DNA from: Flammeovirga aprica JL-4 | Lineage (GTDB): Bacteria; Bacteroidota; Bacteroidia; Cytophagales; Flammeovirgaceae | DNA length: 64,000 nucleotides | Direction: 5' to 3' | Assembly (NCBI RefSeq): GCF_012844305.1 | Contig: NZ_JABANE010000004.1 | Span: 1-64,000, forward strand | In this document: in pieces, positions 18,050-27,578 of the stretch | Position numbering within the stretch: the stretch's first letter is position 1 | Layout of the letters: each line of letters opens with the position of its first letter | The notes under the pieces: generated by a model | Told to the model about the DNA's origin: nothing | The model's input: only the letters and a program-made list of their open reading frames with translations | Databases searched by the model: none | Made by a program: the position numbers and the translations under genes

Positions 18050-19642
18050 ATGAAATTACTATTACTCTATCTCACCTTGGGACTGTGTCTGAATACGGTG
18101 ATTTATGCTCAGAAGAAGCCGAACATCATTGTCATTTTTGCCGATGACATCAGTGCTCGGGAGCTCCCTATTTATGGCTCTACAAAATGGAGCCCGGCTC
18201 CTCAAGGAGGAACTACTTCTGATCAAAAGTTCAGAGCAAAAACACCTGTGCTAGATCAATTGGCAAAAGAGGGCGTTTATATTAAAACAGCTTGGGCCAC
18301 TACTATTTGTTCACCAAGCAGAGCCATGATGATGACAGGACGCTATGCTCATATTCATAAATGGTGGCACCTGAAAGACAGAGGCACATGGGTAAATCCT
18401 CAGGGGAATAAAGTGACATGGCCTTTGTATAAAAGCTCTCCAAAAACCATTGGTCATATCGCAAAAGAAGGTGGGTATGCCACGTATTGGGCAGGAAAAA
18501 CACAGATGAGCGGAGTGGATCAATTTGGTTTTGATGAAGGTGTATTTACGCCAGGTGAAGTACGCAACCGTAAAAACCTTTACCCTTACAGCGACTTTAA
18601 AATCAAAGCTAAAAAAGTAGACGGAAAGCGCGTGTTGGTCAATGTTGATACAGATCAAGTAGTAAAATATTATGCTCAAGATGGATGGTATTGGCAACCC
18701 CATGTCCAATTGATGAACCATCCTGACGCTCAAAATAAATTTGAATGGTGGCCTAATACAAAAGAAGCTAAAAAGGAATATGGGTTGCATACTTACGGTC
18801 CGGATGTAGAGATGGAATACATCATGGAATTTATGGAAAGAAAAAAGAAAGAAGATCAACCTTTCTTCATCTACCACACCAGTCATTTAGGACATGATGG
18901 ATGGAATTTCTTCAGCAGAGATACAAACCCTAAAACCAGAGAGAAATGGCCTGGTACACCAAAAATCAAATGGGAAAATGGAAAATATACTCGTACGCAA
19001 CCAAAAGTCACGGGTGATAAAGGAGTTTACGATACACACAACACAGTAACTGAAGGGGGTATTCACCATCATGTCAATTATCTAGACTATCAAGTTTGGC
19101 AATACATGAACAAGCTCAAAGAATTGGGTGAAGAAAACAACACTATCCTTATTTTCTGTGCCGACAACGGTACAAGCAAGTACGGAAAAGGAAGTTTTGT
19201 ATCGCAGAAAGGTGTTCATGTTCCATTGGTAATTTATGCTCCTGGCCTTCATTTCAATAAAAAAGGAGAGCAAGACATCTTAGTAAATATCTCCGATATT
19301 CTTCCTACTATTGCTGAAATAGCTGGAGTAAGTATCCCTAAGGAATATGAAATCAATGGTAAAAGTCTACTTCCTTATCTGACTACTGGAAATAAGGAAC
19401 ATAGAGAATGGATCTATTCTTATCATAAAGACAAACAACTAATCAGAGGTAAAAATGTATTGATTGACGGGCATGGAAAATATTTTGATGTCTCTAAAAA
19501 ACCTGCTGACTTAATCAGTTTTCCTGTGATTACAGATTGGAGTAAAGTTTCAGAAGCACATCGAAAAGAAAAAGAAATGCTGGAGGAAATTCTTCCGAAG
19601 TACGACAATTTTGATACTGAACATGACGCCCCTCAATTATAA
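18050..19642 (+). CDS. S1-family sulfatase (operon 1, second)
   Basis: The 530-residue sulfatase has a signal peptide (1-20, VIYAQ). IIVIFADDISARELPIYG begins the catalytic domain. The formylglycine signature is CSPSR (Cys about residue 87) within TTICSPSRAMMMTGRY. A second metal-site segment reads LIFCADNGTSKYGKG. The usual GKWH motif is replaced by WAGKTQMSGVD, which marks a distinct subfamily and perhaps a different sulfate position. An 84-base gap separates it from the first sulfatase and 28 bases from the beta-helix gene, so it fits the same operon. Confidence 0.87.
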   Translation: MKLLLLYLTLGLCLNTVIYAQKKPNIIVIFADDISARELPIYGSTKWSPAPQGGTTSDQKFRAKTPVLDQLAKEGVYIKTAWATTICSPSRAMMMTGRYAHIHKWWHLKDRGTWVNPQGNKVTWPLYKSSPKTIGHIAKEGGYATYWAGKTQMSGVDQFGFDEGVFTPGEVRNRKNLYPYSDFKIKAKKVDGKRVLVNVDTDQVVKYYAQDGWYWQPHVQLMNHPDAQNKFEWWPNTKEAKKEYGLHTYGPDVEMEYIMEFMERKKKEDQPFFIYHTSHLGHDGWNFFSRDTNPKTREKWPGTPKIKWENGKYTRTQPKVTGDKGVYDTHNTVTEGGIHHHVNYLDYQVWQYMNKLKELGEENNTILIFCADNGTSKYGKGSFVSQKGVHVPLVIYAPGLHFNKKGEQDILVNISDILPTIAEIAGVSIPKEYEINGKSLLPYLTTGNKEHREWIYSYHKDKQLIRGKNVLIDGHGKYFDVSKKPADLISFPVITDWSKVSEAHRKEKEMLEEILPKYDNFDTEHDAPQL

Positions 19643-19670
19643 TCAACTACTAAATTTAATAAACAAAAAT

Positions 19671-21722
19671 ATGAAAAATCGTTTCCTTAAACTGTCATTA
19701 TTACTCTACCTATTGCCTTTGAGCCTCTTTGCTCAGGTGCAGTTGGAAAGTGCATTGAAAGATGCCGCTAATGCTCCTATTATTGAAGATATTCCGGTAG
19801 CACCTAATGGTTTTGTATTTGAAAAACCTACAACAAACAACAGTATCAAATACAAATCGTCTATCACTTTTAATAGAACGATTTATGTGGATGCTAAAAA
19901 TGGAAAGGATAAAAATGATGGTTTATCCGCTAAGAAAGCCATCAAATCATTAGAAAAGCTTGGAACAATGAAATTGACTTTTGGTGATCAAGTATTATTG
20001 AAAGGAAATCAGACACACTTTGGTACAATTGAATTATTGAACCTTAATAAGAAAAAAAAGGCAACTGAAAAAATACATATTGGTAGTTACGGAAAAGGAA
20101 AGGCGACGATTGACTTTAAAGGCTACCCTGCCGGAATTATGGTCCAAAATACGTCGAATGTAATCATCACTGATCTTAAAATAACAGGTGACGGCGGACC
20201 TAGTAATGCAAAACCGATGAAACGTCCTCAGGATCAGAAGAAAGATCAACGTTATGCCATCCGTATTCAATCAGATGAAACTCACCCTCACAGTTTAATG
20301 GAAGATTTCACTGTTTACAACGTGGATATTTATGATGTATTCTTGTTGAACAGTGCGGAAACTTCTCGTGCTTGCCGTCAGTGGAATATGAACGATGGTG
20401 CTGGCTGGGGCTGGGGTGTCTTTGGTCAAGTTTTGAGAAAAGGCAAAGGTATCAACAACGTCACTGTAAAACATGTAACGGTAGAAAACATTAGTCAAAT
20501 GGGAATCCGTTTTAAAGGAAGCGGTAAAATTGACGGTTCTGCTCCTCGTAATGTCAACAATGTTCATATTGAGTTCTGTACTGTATACCAAGCAGGTGGA
20601 CCAGGAATGCAGTTCAACAGGTGCAACAACAGCCACTTAAAATACAGCAGAATTACAGAATCTGGAAATAGAAACGACAAACGTAAATGGGGTCGTGGGA
20701 GTGGTATGTGGACTTGGGGTCTTCAAAATTTCCTTTTCGAATACAACGTTTTCGAAGGTGCACAAGGAATTGCGGACTGCTGTGGTGCTCATATTGATTT
20801 CAACTGTAAAAATGTAGTGCTTCAAAACAACTTAAGCCGTTATAATGCAGGTGGATTTATTGAAATTCTTGGGCTGAACTACAACTGTTCTTACCGTTTC
20901 AATATCAGTGTAAACGATGGATGGAGAAATATGAAAGACCCTGCTCAGGCATTCTGGGGTAAGGTAGGAACTCCTGGCGCTATCGTTACGGTAAATGGAC
21001 ACAATCATAAAAAACAATATGAAGGTCCTTACCAAACTTACATCTACAATAATACAATCATCAATACTAAAGAAGGAAATGCTCCTTACAAAAACCCGAA
21101 TGTATTCAATATCTCCACATCAAACGAAGGTCTTGTGATGATGAATAATATTTTCTGGATGGAAGAAAAAGCAAATAAAGGCTGGTCAATGCACCGCTGG
21201 AAAGACGATGCAGCTTATGATGCAGCATTCGATTTTAAAATTTCAAATGAACCAAAACCAAACGCTAAACCTGAAAAAGGTTTTGATGGTTCTGTAGCAG
21301 CAAAGGCGCGTCCTATGAATGCAGAAGAACTTGCAAAAATGGAGCTGAATATGAGAAACAATATCTATCAGCTTTATAATGAAAAGGGTACAGATAAATA
21401 TTCTAAAGTAAAAAATGCACTAGCGGAAGGATACTGGGACGAAAAAGCAATGGGTGGCAACCCTGATTTCGAGAATGAAAAAGGTTCAAACCCTTCTGAT
21501 TTTGTTCCTAAAAATACCGTTCTTATTTCCGCTGGTGAGAAGATTGAAAAATTAAAATCAGATAAAACAGAGAAAGGCATCTACTTCGGTGGTTTGGAAG
21601 TAACAACAGACTTCTTCGGTAACCCGATCAAAGGAAACATCATCGGTGCCGTTGTTCCTAATGCAAAGATCAGAGATTGGTCGAAGGTGATGAAAGAGAA
21701 CGATAAACCGCTTGAAAACTAG
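19671..21722 (+). CDS. Secreted right-handed beta-helix protein, candidate polysaccharide-active enzyme
   Basis: The open frame begins at 19611 inside the sulfatase, but ATG 19671 gives a clean signal peptide (MKNRFLKLSLLLYLLPLSLFAQ), so I start there (683 residues). TIYVDAKNGKDKNDGLS and the following repeats (VIITDLKITGDGG, VTVKHVTVENISQMG, NNVHIEFCTVYQAGG, YIYNNTIINTK) are typical of parallel beta-helix proteins such as pectate-lyase-like and several GH families. Cysteines and aromatic residues cluster in the central rungs (WGRGSGMWTWGLQN). I cannot assign a CAZy family. Position between a sulfatase and a GH117 in a galactan operon makes an exo- or endo-acting galactan enzyme plausible. 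Confidence 0.8.
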   Translation: MKNRFLKLSLLLYLLPLSLFAQVQLESALKDAANAPIIEDIPVAPNGFVFEKPTTNNSIKYKSSITFNRTIYVDAKNGKDKNDGLSAKKAIKSLEKLGTMKLTFGDQVLLKGNQTHFGTIELLNLNKKKKATEKIHIGSYGKGKATIDFKGYPAGIMVQNTSNVIITDLKITGDGGPSNAKPMKRPQDQKKDQRYAIRIQSDETHPHSLMEDFTVYNVDIYDVFLLNSAETSRACRQWNMNDGAGWGWGVFGQVLRKGKGINNVTVKHVTVENISQMGIRFKGSGKIDGSAPRNVNNVHIEFCTVYQAGGPGMQFNRCNNSHLKYSRITESGNRNDKRKWGRGSGMWTWGLQNFLFEYNVFEGAQGIADCCGAHIDFNCKNVVLQNNLSRYNAGGFIEILGLNYNCSYRFNISVNDGWRNMKDPAQAFWGKVGTPGAIVTVNGHNHKKQYEGPYQTYIYNNTIINTKEGNAPYKNPNVFNISTSNEGLVMMNNIFWMEEKANKGWSMHRWKDDAAYDAAFDFKISNEPKPNAKPEKGFDGSVAAKARPMNAEELAKMELNMRNNIYQLYNEKGTDKYSKVKNALAEGYWDEKAMGGNPDFENEKGSNPSDFVPKNTVLISAGEKIEKLKSDKTEKGIYFGGLEVTTDFFGNPIKGNIIGAVVPNAKIRDWSKVMKENDKPLEN

Positions 21723-21732
21723 ATTTAAGTTA

Positions 21733-21854
21733 TGAGTTAAGAGTTAAGTATGAAGAGTTAAGGTGGTTCGTATTGTGGTCCTTTAACCTCATCTTACTTG
21801 TTTAACAAATGCCTTAAGCATTATGATATGAAGATGAACTTAACTCTTAACTCA
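21733..21854. repeat. Inverted repeat between the beta-helix and GH117 genes
   Basis: TGAGTTAAGAGTTAAG at 21733-21748 is perfectly complementary to 21839-21854, enclosing 90 bases. It has no T tract, so it looks more like a small mobile palindrome than a terminator. It could also fold in the operon mRNA and tune GH117 expression. Confidence 0.6.
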
Positions 21855-21888
21855 AAATATTGTAAATAATTAATCGCTATATATTGAA

Positions 21889-23178
21889 ATGAAAACAAAC
21901 AACAAATTAATGCAGTATGTCCTTCTTCTCATGATGATTGGAGGGAGTGCATGTCAGCCTACTTTTGATAAAAAAGAAGTAAAAAATGATTCGGCTTTCC
22001 CTTTTATTCTACCGAAAGAAAAGCCTACTGACAGACAGCTTAGCAGAGCTATGGAAAGAAACTACTCTTACCCTGCCGCACGTCCAGAGGAAAATGAACT
22101 GTATACGCAATTCAAGTACACTGAACTGAAAGGGTTTGATTATAATGGACATGATGGTACTATTTCCAGAAGAGACCCTTCAAAAGTCATCTTCGAAAAT
22201 GGTCAATACTATGTTTGGTATACGAAAAGAGATACCCCTACTCCACCCAAGGGGCCTGACTTATGTAATGATACGATTCCTTCGAGAGACTGGGATTTAT
22301 CAGAAATTTGGTACGCTACAAGTAAGGATGGCTTCACTTGGGAAGAAAAGGGTGTTGCAGTACCTCGCCCTCCAAAACCAAACGTAGGATGGAGATCAGT
22401 GACTACCACTGACATCTTAAAGTGGAAAGGTAAGTACTATTTATACTACCAAGGATTTATGCAAGCTAGTGGAAAGCGTGGCGACGACTGCCCTGTAGCA
22501 GTATCCTATGCAGACTCTCCTGACGGACCTTGGACTCCTGCAAACAAAATCGTGATTCCAAACGGAAAAGAAGGCGAATGGGATCAATACTCTATCCACG
22601 ATCCCTACCCAATTGTGTACAAAGATAAAATTTATTTGTACTACAAATCTGATTTCGACGGAGATCCTAATCTAGTACGCATGCAAGGTTTAGCAATTGC
22701 AGATGATCCACTAGGACCATTCGAAAAGCACCCGCTGAACCCTGTTATCACATCAGGACACGAAACTACATTATTCCCATTCAAAGAAGGTATGGCGGCT
22801 TTAGTCATTAAGGATGGTACAGAACATTTCACAATCCAATACGCTGAAGATGGTGTAAACTTCGATATCGCTTCTGTGGTATCATTAATGCCAACTGCGG
22901 CCGGTCCATATGTTCCAGATGCCTTTAACAGCAATGGCAACGGACGCGGTATCACATGGGGTATTTCACACTTCACAAACGTCACAACTTGGAAAGAAAA
23001 CCACGCCATCATCGCTCGTTTTGATTGTGACCTGAGCTTAGATGTTCATGACCCTGTAATGAAGCAAACACAAGTATACTTCAAACCAAAAGTGTACTTC
23101 TCTCAAGGTCTGAATAAGAAACAAAAAGCTCGTATTGATAAAGAAAATCAGGCTTTATTGAAAAAAGCTTCAAAGTAA
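21889..23178 (+). CDS. GH117 alpha-1,3-(3,6-anhydro)-L-galactosidase (neoagarobiose hydrolase family), lipoprotein
   Basis: The 429-residue protein is a predicted lipoprotein (lipobox GGSAC, Cys about 22). The five-bladed propeller has hallmarks of GH117: HDGTISRRDPSKVIF with the likely base at D96, YYVWYTKRDTPTPP, YSIHDPYP (D238), GHETTLFP (H291-E292) and GISHFTN. Family members release 3,6-anhydro-L-galactose from the non-reducing end of neoagaro-oligosaccharides, and some may act on L-galactose-containing relatives. Its presence is the strongest evidence that the locus targets agar or porphyran. It is the last gene of the first block, followed by a strong terminator. Confidence 0.88.
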   Translation: MKTNNKLMQYVLLLMMIGGSACQPTFDKKEVKNDSAFPFILPKEKPTDRQLSRAMERNYSYPAARPEENELYTQFKYTELKGFDYNGHDGTISRRDPSKVIFENGQYYVWYTKRDTPTPPKGPDLCNDTIPSRDWDLSEIWYATSKDGFTWEEKGVAVPRPPKPNVGWRSVTTTDILKWKGKYYLYYQGFMQASGKRGDDCPVAVSYADSPDGPWTPANKIVIPNGKEGEWDQYSIHDPYPIVYKDKIYLYYKSDFDGDPNLVRMQGLAIADDPLGPFEKHPLNPVITSGHETTLFPFKEGMAALVIKDGTEHFTIQYAEDGVNFDIASVVSLMPTAAGPYVPDAFNSNGNGRGITWGISHFTNVTTWKENHAIIARFDCDLSLDVHDPVMKQTQVYFKPKVYFSQGLNKKQKARIDKENQALLKKASK

Positions 23179-23596
23179 ATCATATAGAAATAGTGTGCTT
23201 CTTATATAGTTTAATAAACAGGTAATTATTGGTAAAGCAGGAGGTTTTAGATCTCCTGCTTTTTTGTATTTGCATAGGTAAAAAGTCATTTTTTGGAGGT
23301 AGACTCAGAAGTAAAATAAGTACTTCATCTCGTTCTTATTTAATCACACAGCTCTTCACAAAAGTCTCTTTTATTAACCTTCAAACTTAAAACTACACCC
23401 TTCCTCCCTCTAAATTATCGTTCTAAGCCCCCCAATCCCCCCTTCCACACTTGCATCTTTTTCCATCCTTCTCAATGGACTTTTACTCAACAACAAATCT
23501 CCCCCCTTTATTTACGTGAAATATACACCCTGTCCACGTCGGCAATCTAGTATTTTTGAGACCATAGCAACAACAACTTTTTAAATTAGGAATGAA
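23179..23596. other. Inter-operon region with terminator and C-tracts
   Basis: After the terminator at 23234-23265 the sequence is non-coding. It is pyrimidine-rich on the plus strand, with CCCCCC tracts near 23410-23440 and AATCTCCCCCC at 23496-23506. The promoter for the second block (GH3 at 23597) must lie here. Confidence 0.5.
23234..23265 (+). terminator. Intrinsic terminator after GH117
   Basis: AAAGCAGGAG (23234-23243) pairs with CTCCTGCTTT (23253-23262), followed by T residues. It closes the first degradative block. Confidence 0.85.
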
Positions 23597-25789
23597 ATGA
23601 AGAAATACTTATACGCTTTAGGGTGCCTACTTTTATGTACACTCACCTACGAAGCCAAAGCACAGGAGGAGTTTATTTGGTTAGATCCTTATAGAGATAC
23701 GGACGAGAGAATTGATGCGCTTTTGAAGGCGATGACTTTGGAGGAAAAAGCCTCGCAGATGGTGGATATTAGTGAGGGAATTCCGAGATTACAAATTCCT
23801 AAATATAGCTGGTGGAATGAGGCGCTGCATGGTGTGGCGAGAAATGGTAGAGCTACTGTTTTCCCTCAGGCAATTGGTATGGCAGCGAGCTTTGATAAAG
23901 CATTGATTCAGGATATAGCAACGGCAATTGGAGCTGAAGCGAGAGCGAAATTTTTGGTGGCTCAAGAAATGAATAATAGTTCTCGTTATGCAGGGTTGAC
24001 GTTTTGGTCTCCGAACGTGAATATTTTCCGTGATCCGCGTTGGGGTCGTGGACAAGAGACGTATGGTGAGGACCCTTATTTATCAGGACAAATGGGATTG
24101 CATTTTGTGAAAGGTTTGCAAGGTGATCATGAAAAATATATTCAGGCGGCGGCATGTGCAAAACATTATGCGGTACACTCAGGACCAGAGGAAGACCGAC
24201 ATGTTTTTGATGCGGTGCCAAGCATGAGAGATTTTAGAGAGACATACCTTCCGGCGTTTAAGACGTTGGTAAAAGAAGGTAAAGTAGAAGCTGTGATGGG
24301 GGCTTACAACCGTGTTTTTGGCGAACCGGCTTGTGGCAGTGATTTGTTACTGGAAGAGATTCTTAGAAATGAATGGGGATTTGATGGTCATGTAGTTTCG
24401 GACTGTGGAGCGATTCAAGATTTTTATGCTCATCACAAGGTTTACCCGACAGCAGAAGCGGCAACTGCAGCGGCAATCAAGGCGGGAACTGATTTGAATT
24501 GTGGAAAGGTATATAAAGGAAGCATTGTTGCGGCGGTGAACCAAGGTTTGATCACAGAGAAAGAAGTGGATGCCCGCTTGAGAAACTTACTGGAGACGCG
24601 TATTAAATTAGGCTTGCTTGATCCTGCTGAAATCAATCCTTTCAATAAAGTGAGCGGTGATACTGTAGAGTGTGCTACGCATAGAAAACTAGCGTATGAT
24701 GCCGCATTGAAATCAGTGGTGTTATTGAAAAATGATAATAATGTACTTCCATTGAAAAAAGATATCAGAACGCTTTATGTGGTGGGGCCTAATGCCAACA
24801 ACTCAGAAGTGCTTTTGGGTAATTACTTTGGTGTAAGTGGTCATATGACAAATATTTTGGAAGGTATTGTGAGTAAAGTGAGCTTGGGTACAAGTATCAA
24901 TTATAAGCAAGGAATTATGCTGGATAGAGAAAACCGCAACCCTATCGACTGGTCTACAGGTGAAGCTGCCGCTGCTGATGCATGTATTGCTGTAATGGGT
25001 ATTTCTGGTTTGATTGAAGGAGAAGAAGGTGAAGCAATTGCGTCAGCATCTAAGGGTGATAAAAATGATTTGAATCTACCTGCTAATCAGATTGCTTACT
25101 TGAAGAAGATCCGTTCTAAATCTAAAAACCCTTTGATTGTAGTGCTTACAGCAGGTAGTCCTGTAAACTTAACGGAGATTGCGGAGATTGCAGATGTGAT
25201 TCTTTTTGCTTGGTACCCTGGTCAGGAAGGCGGTGATGCCATTGGTGATATTATTTTCGGCAATGCTTCTCCCTCAGGAAAATTACCGATTACATTCCCT
25301 AAATCCGTAGATCAATTACCGGCCTATGAAGATTATACTATGGAAGGAAGAACGTACAGGTATATGGACGTTGATCCTATGTACCCATTTGGTTTTGGTC
25401 TTTCTTATTCTGAATTCAATTACAGCCCTATCACTTTCGCCAAGGAAAAACTAAAAGCAAAAGAGGATTTAGTAGCAAAAGTGACAATTACAAATTCAGG
25501 TCAGTTTGAAGCAGAAGAAGTAGTACAGCTTTATTTATCTGATTATAAAGTGAAGTTTAATGCACCGAACTCTTCTTTAAAAGGATTTGAGAGAGTGCGT
25601 TTGAAGCCGGGTGAATCAAAAGAAGTGACGTTTAGAATTACGCAAGAAGCAAGACAAATTTTTGACGATAAAGGAAAGGCAGTTGATCCGAAAGGAGCCT
25701 TGAAGATTACAATTGGAAATGCCTCACCAATGCAGAGAAGCGTTGAGTTGGGAGCAAAATTTCAGACAACGAGTGTGACTATTATGTAA
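23597..25789 (+). CDS. GH3 beta-glycosidase (operon 2)
   Basis: The 730-residue enzyme has a signal peptide (1-22, EAKAQ). The GH3 barrel contains LLKAMTLEEKASQM, YSWWNEALHGVARNG, ACAKHYAVHSGPE and the nucleophile in HVVSDCGAIQ (D269). The second domain includes GLIEGEEGEA, where an acid/base Glu is expected, and AWYPGQEGGDAIGDIIFG. A fibronectin-III-like end contains VTITNSGQFEAEEVVQLYLSD. The WWNEALHGV motif is typical of the beta-xylosidase/beta-glucosidase branch, distinct from the GH3 at 13808, so the two probably have different substrates. It opens the second transcription block. Confidence 0.88.
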   Translation: MKKYLYALGCLLLCTLTYEAKAQEEFIWLDPYRDTDERIDALLKAMTLEEKASQMVDISEGIPRLQIPKYSWWNEALHGVARNGRATVFPQAIGMAASFDKALIQDIATAIGAEARAKFLVAQEMNNSSRYAGLTFWSPNVNIFRDPRWGRGQETYGEDPYLSGQMGLHFVKGLQGDHEKYIQAAACAKHYAVHSGPEEDRHVFDAVPSMRDFRETYLPAFKTLVKEGKVEAVMGAYNRVFGEPACGSDLLLEEILRNEWGFDGHVVSDCGAIQDFYAHHKVYPTAEAATAAAIKAGTDLNCGKVYKGSIVAAVNQGLITEKEVDARLRNLLETRIKLGLLDPAEINPFNKVSGDTVECATHRKLAYDAALKSVVLLKNDNNVLPLKKDIRTLYVVGPNANNSEVLLGNYFGVSGHMTNILEGIVSKVSLGTSINYKQGIMLDRENRNPIDWSTGEAAAADACIAVMGISGLIEGEEGEAIASASKGDKNDLNLPANQIAYLKKIRSKSKNPLIVVLTAGSPVNLTEIAEIADVILFAWYPGQEGGDAIGDIIFGNASPSGKLPITFPKSVDQLPAYEDYTMEGRTYRYMDVDPMYPFGFGLSYSEFNYSPITFAKEKLKAKEDLVAKVTITNSGQFEAEEVVQLYLSDYKVKFNAPNSSLKGFERVRLKPGESKEVTFRITQEARQIFDDKGKAVDPKGALKITIGNASPMQRSVELGAKFQTTSVTIM

Positions 25790-25803
25790 CTGTTTACACA
25801 TTT

Positions 25804-25854
25804 AAAATGAGAGTAAATATAGGAGGTATACTGTGCCTCCTATTATTTCATTTT
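25804..25854 (+). terminator. Hairpin between GH3 and the third sulfatase
   Basis: A nested inverted repeat (AAAATGA/TCATTTT outside, ATAGGAGG/CCTCCTAT inside) fills most of the 90-base gap. The T tract is poor, so it may only attenuate expression or stabilise the GH3 mRNA end rather than stop transcription fully. Confidence 0.5.
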
Positions 25855-25879
25855 ATGTGAAAACACTTTTTTAAAAAAC

Positions 25880-27568
25880 ATGAAAAATCTATTACTGTTT
25901 TTATTCTTTACAATGCCTATCTGGAGCGTCAATGCTCAGAAAAAGGCAAAGGAAACCCGTCCTAATATTATTTTTATTTTAACGGATGACCAACCTTACG
26001 ATTACCTTAGTGTGACTGGTAATAAGGTATTGAAAACACCTAATATTGATCAATTGGCCAATCAAGGTACTTTATTTACGAATGCACATATCACAAGCCC
26101 GATCTGTATGCCAAGCAGGGTTTCTATGTTGACTTCTCAATATGAAAGAAAACATGGTGTGAACTTCAATTCGGGCACTGCTTTATCAGAGGAAGGATGG
26201 AAAACAACCTACCCTGCTGTAATGAAAGAAGCGGGTTACTTTACAGCATATATCGGAAAGAATCATACGCCACTAGGTAAAAATGGATATGACTCTAAAG
26301 TAATGGAACATGCTTTTGATTATTTCTATGCCGGACACAGACATTTAGGTTTCTACCCTAAAGACCGTCATAAAATTTTCAGAGGAGCCAAGAATGATAC
26401 ACAAATTGAAATCTTACAAGAGGCTTCTTTTGATGTATTGGACAACAATGAATTCAGAATTAAAGAGGCGTTTAAAGTGATGGAAGGCAGACCTCAAGAT
26501 CAACCTTTCTTATTAAATATCTGCTTCAATTTACCGCATGGTGCAAGTACTTCTACCATGAAACAGAAAGAAACGGATGATGAGATTTACAGAACATTGT
26601 TCAGAGATCAAACACTTCCTTTACCAGAGCACTACATCGCCAAAAAAGACATTAAAACACCAAAACTTCCAGAAGAATTACTGCACGCTGAGGACCGTCA
26701 GACGATTTATGATCATGTAGATACACCTGATGGAGCAAGAGAAAGATTAACACGTCAATATCAGGCAATGATCGGTATTGACCGTTTAGTGGGGAACCTT
26801 ACGGAGAAGTTGAAAGAATTGAAATTAGATAAAAATACAATCATCGTTTTCTCTTCAGATCATGGTCTTTTGATGGGACAATATGGTTTAGGTGGAAAGG
26901 CTTTATTGTATGAATACTGCACAAAGGTTTCGACCATTATTTATGACCCTCGCCTTCCGAAAAAGAAAAGAGTACATAGAAATGACAACTTAGTTCAAAG
27001 TATCGATATCGCCCCTACTATGCTGGCAAAAGCAGGTATTGAAATCCCTTCAGCTTATCAAGGAAAAGATGTTTCGGCATTGTTGACCGATGAGAATGCT
27101 TCGGTAAGACCTTATGTGTATACAGAAAACCTTTGGTCTACACACTTCGGAAACCCAAGATGTGAAGCGGTACAAAATCAAGAATGGAAATACATCAGAT
27201 ATTATAAGAACGACAACTTCTCAGCGAGTAAAAGAATTGAATACGCAAAGGCATTGGGTTTGAATGTAAACAGTGTGCTTTATGGTATGAATGACAAGGA
27301 AATACCTGTTTACAGAAGTTACGTGGAAAGTCCTCTAAACGGTGAGGAAGCAGTGTATGAGGAGTTGTATCATTTAGGGGAAGATCCTAATGAATTACAA
27401 AATTTAGCTTCTGATGCTCAATACAAGGAAAAGCTAGAAGAGCTTAGAAAAGTGTGGGCCAAAGAAATCAAAATGGCAAGAGGTGAAGGACAGCCGTTGG
27501 TGGAGCGTTTCACAAAAGAATCTGCTTTTGAATTTAAGCAAAAACATAAACCAATAGTACACGATTAA
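25880..27568 (+). CDS. S1-family sulfatase (operon 2, first)
   Basis: The 562-residue sulfatase has a signal peptide (1-20, SVNAQ). IIFILTDDQPYDYL starts the catalytic domain. The formylglycine motif is CMPSR (Cys about residue 76) in TSPICMPSRVSMLTSQY. IVFSSDHGLLMGQYGLGGK supplies the second metal site, with His in place of the common Asn. The common GKWH is replaced by YIGKNHTPLG, again suggesting a separate S1 subfamily. It is followed after 10 bases by the SGNH esterase gene, so the two are co-transcribed. Confidence 0.88.
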   Translation: MKNLLLFLFFTMPIWSVNAQKKAKETRPNIIFILTDDQPYDYLSVTGNKVLKTPNIDQLANQGTLFTNAHITSPICMPSRVSMLTSQYERKHGVNFNSGTALSEEGWKTTYPAVMKEAGYFTAYIGKNHTPLGKNGYDSKVMEHAFDYFYAGHRHLGFYPKDRHKIFRGAKNDTQIEILQEASFDVLDNNEFRIKEAFKVMEGRPQDQPFLLNICFNLPHGASTSTMKQKETDDEIYRTLFRDQTLPLPEHYIAKKDIKTPKLPEELLHAEDRQTIYDHVDTPDGARERLTRQYQAMIGIDRLVGNLTEKLKELKLDKNTIIVFSSDHGLLMGQYGLGGKALLYEYCTKVSTIIYDPRLPKKKRVHRNDNLVQSIDIAPTMLAKAGIEIPSAYQGKDVSALLTDENASVRPYVYTENLWSTHFGNPRCEAVQNQEWKYIRYYKNDNFSASKRIEYAKALGLNVNSVLYGMNDKEIPVYRSYVESPLNGEEAVYEELYHLGEDPNELQNLASDAQYKEKLEELRKVWAKEIKMARGEGQPLVERFTKESAFEFKQKHKPIVHD

Positions 27569-27578
27569 TTGACAAGTA

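Noticed and set aside
18311..18886. 191-codon open frame on the minus strand
   Set aside because: It lies wholly opposite a well-supported sulfatase gene, has no signal or domain and an unlikely Phe/Ile/Cys-rich composition.
19611..19670. Upstream start of the beta-helix gene inside the sulfatase
   Set aside because: ATG 19671 gives a clean signal peptide, which the longer form would bury.
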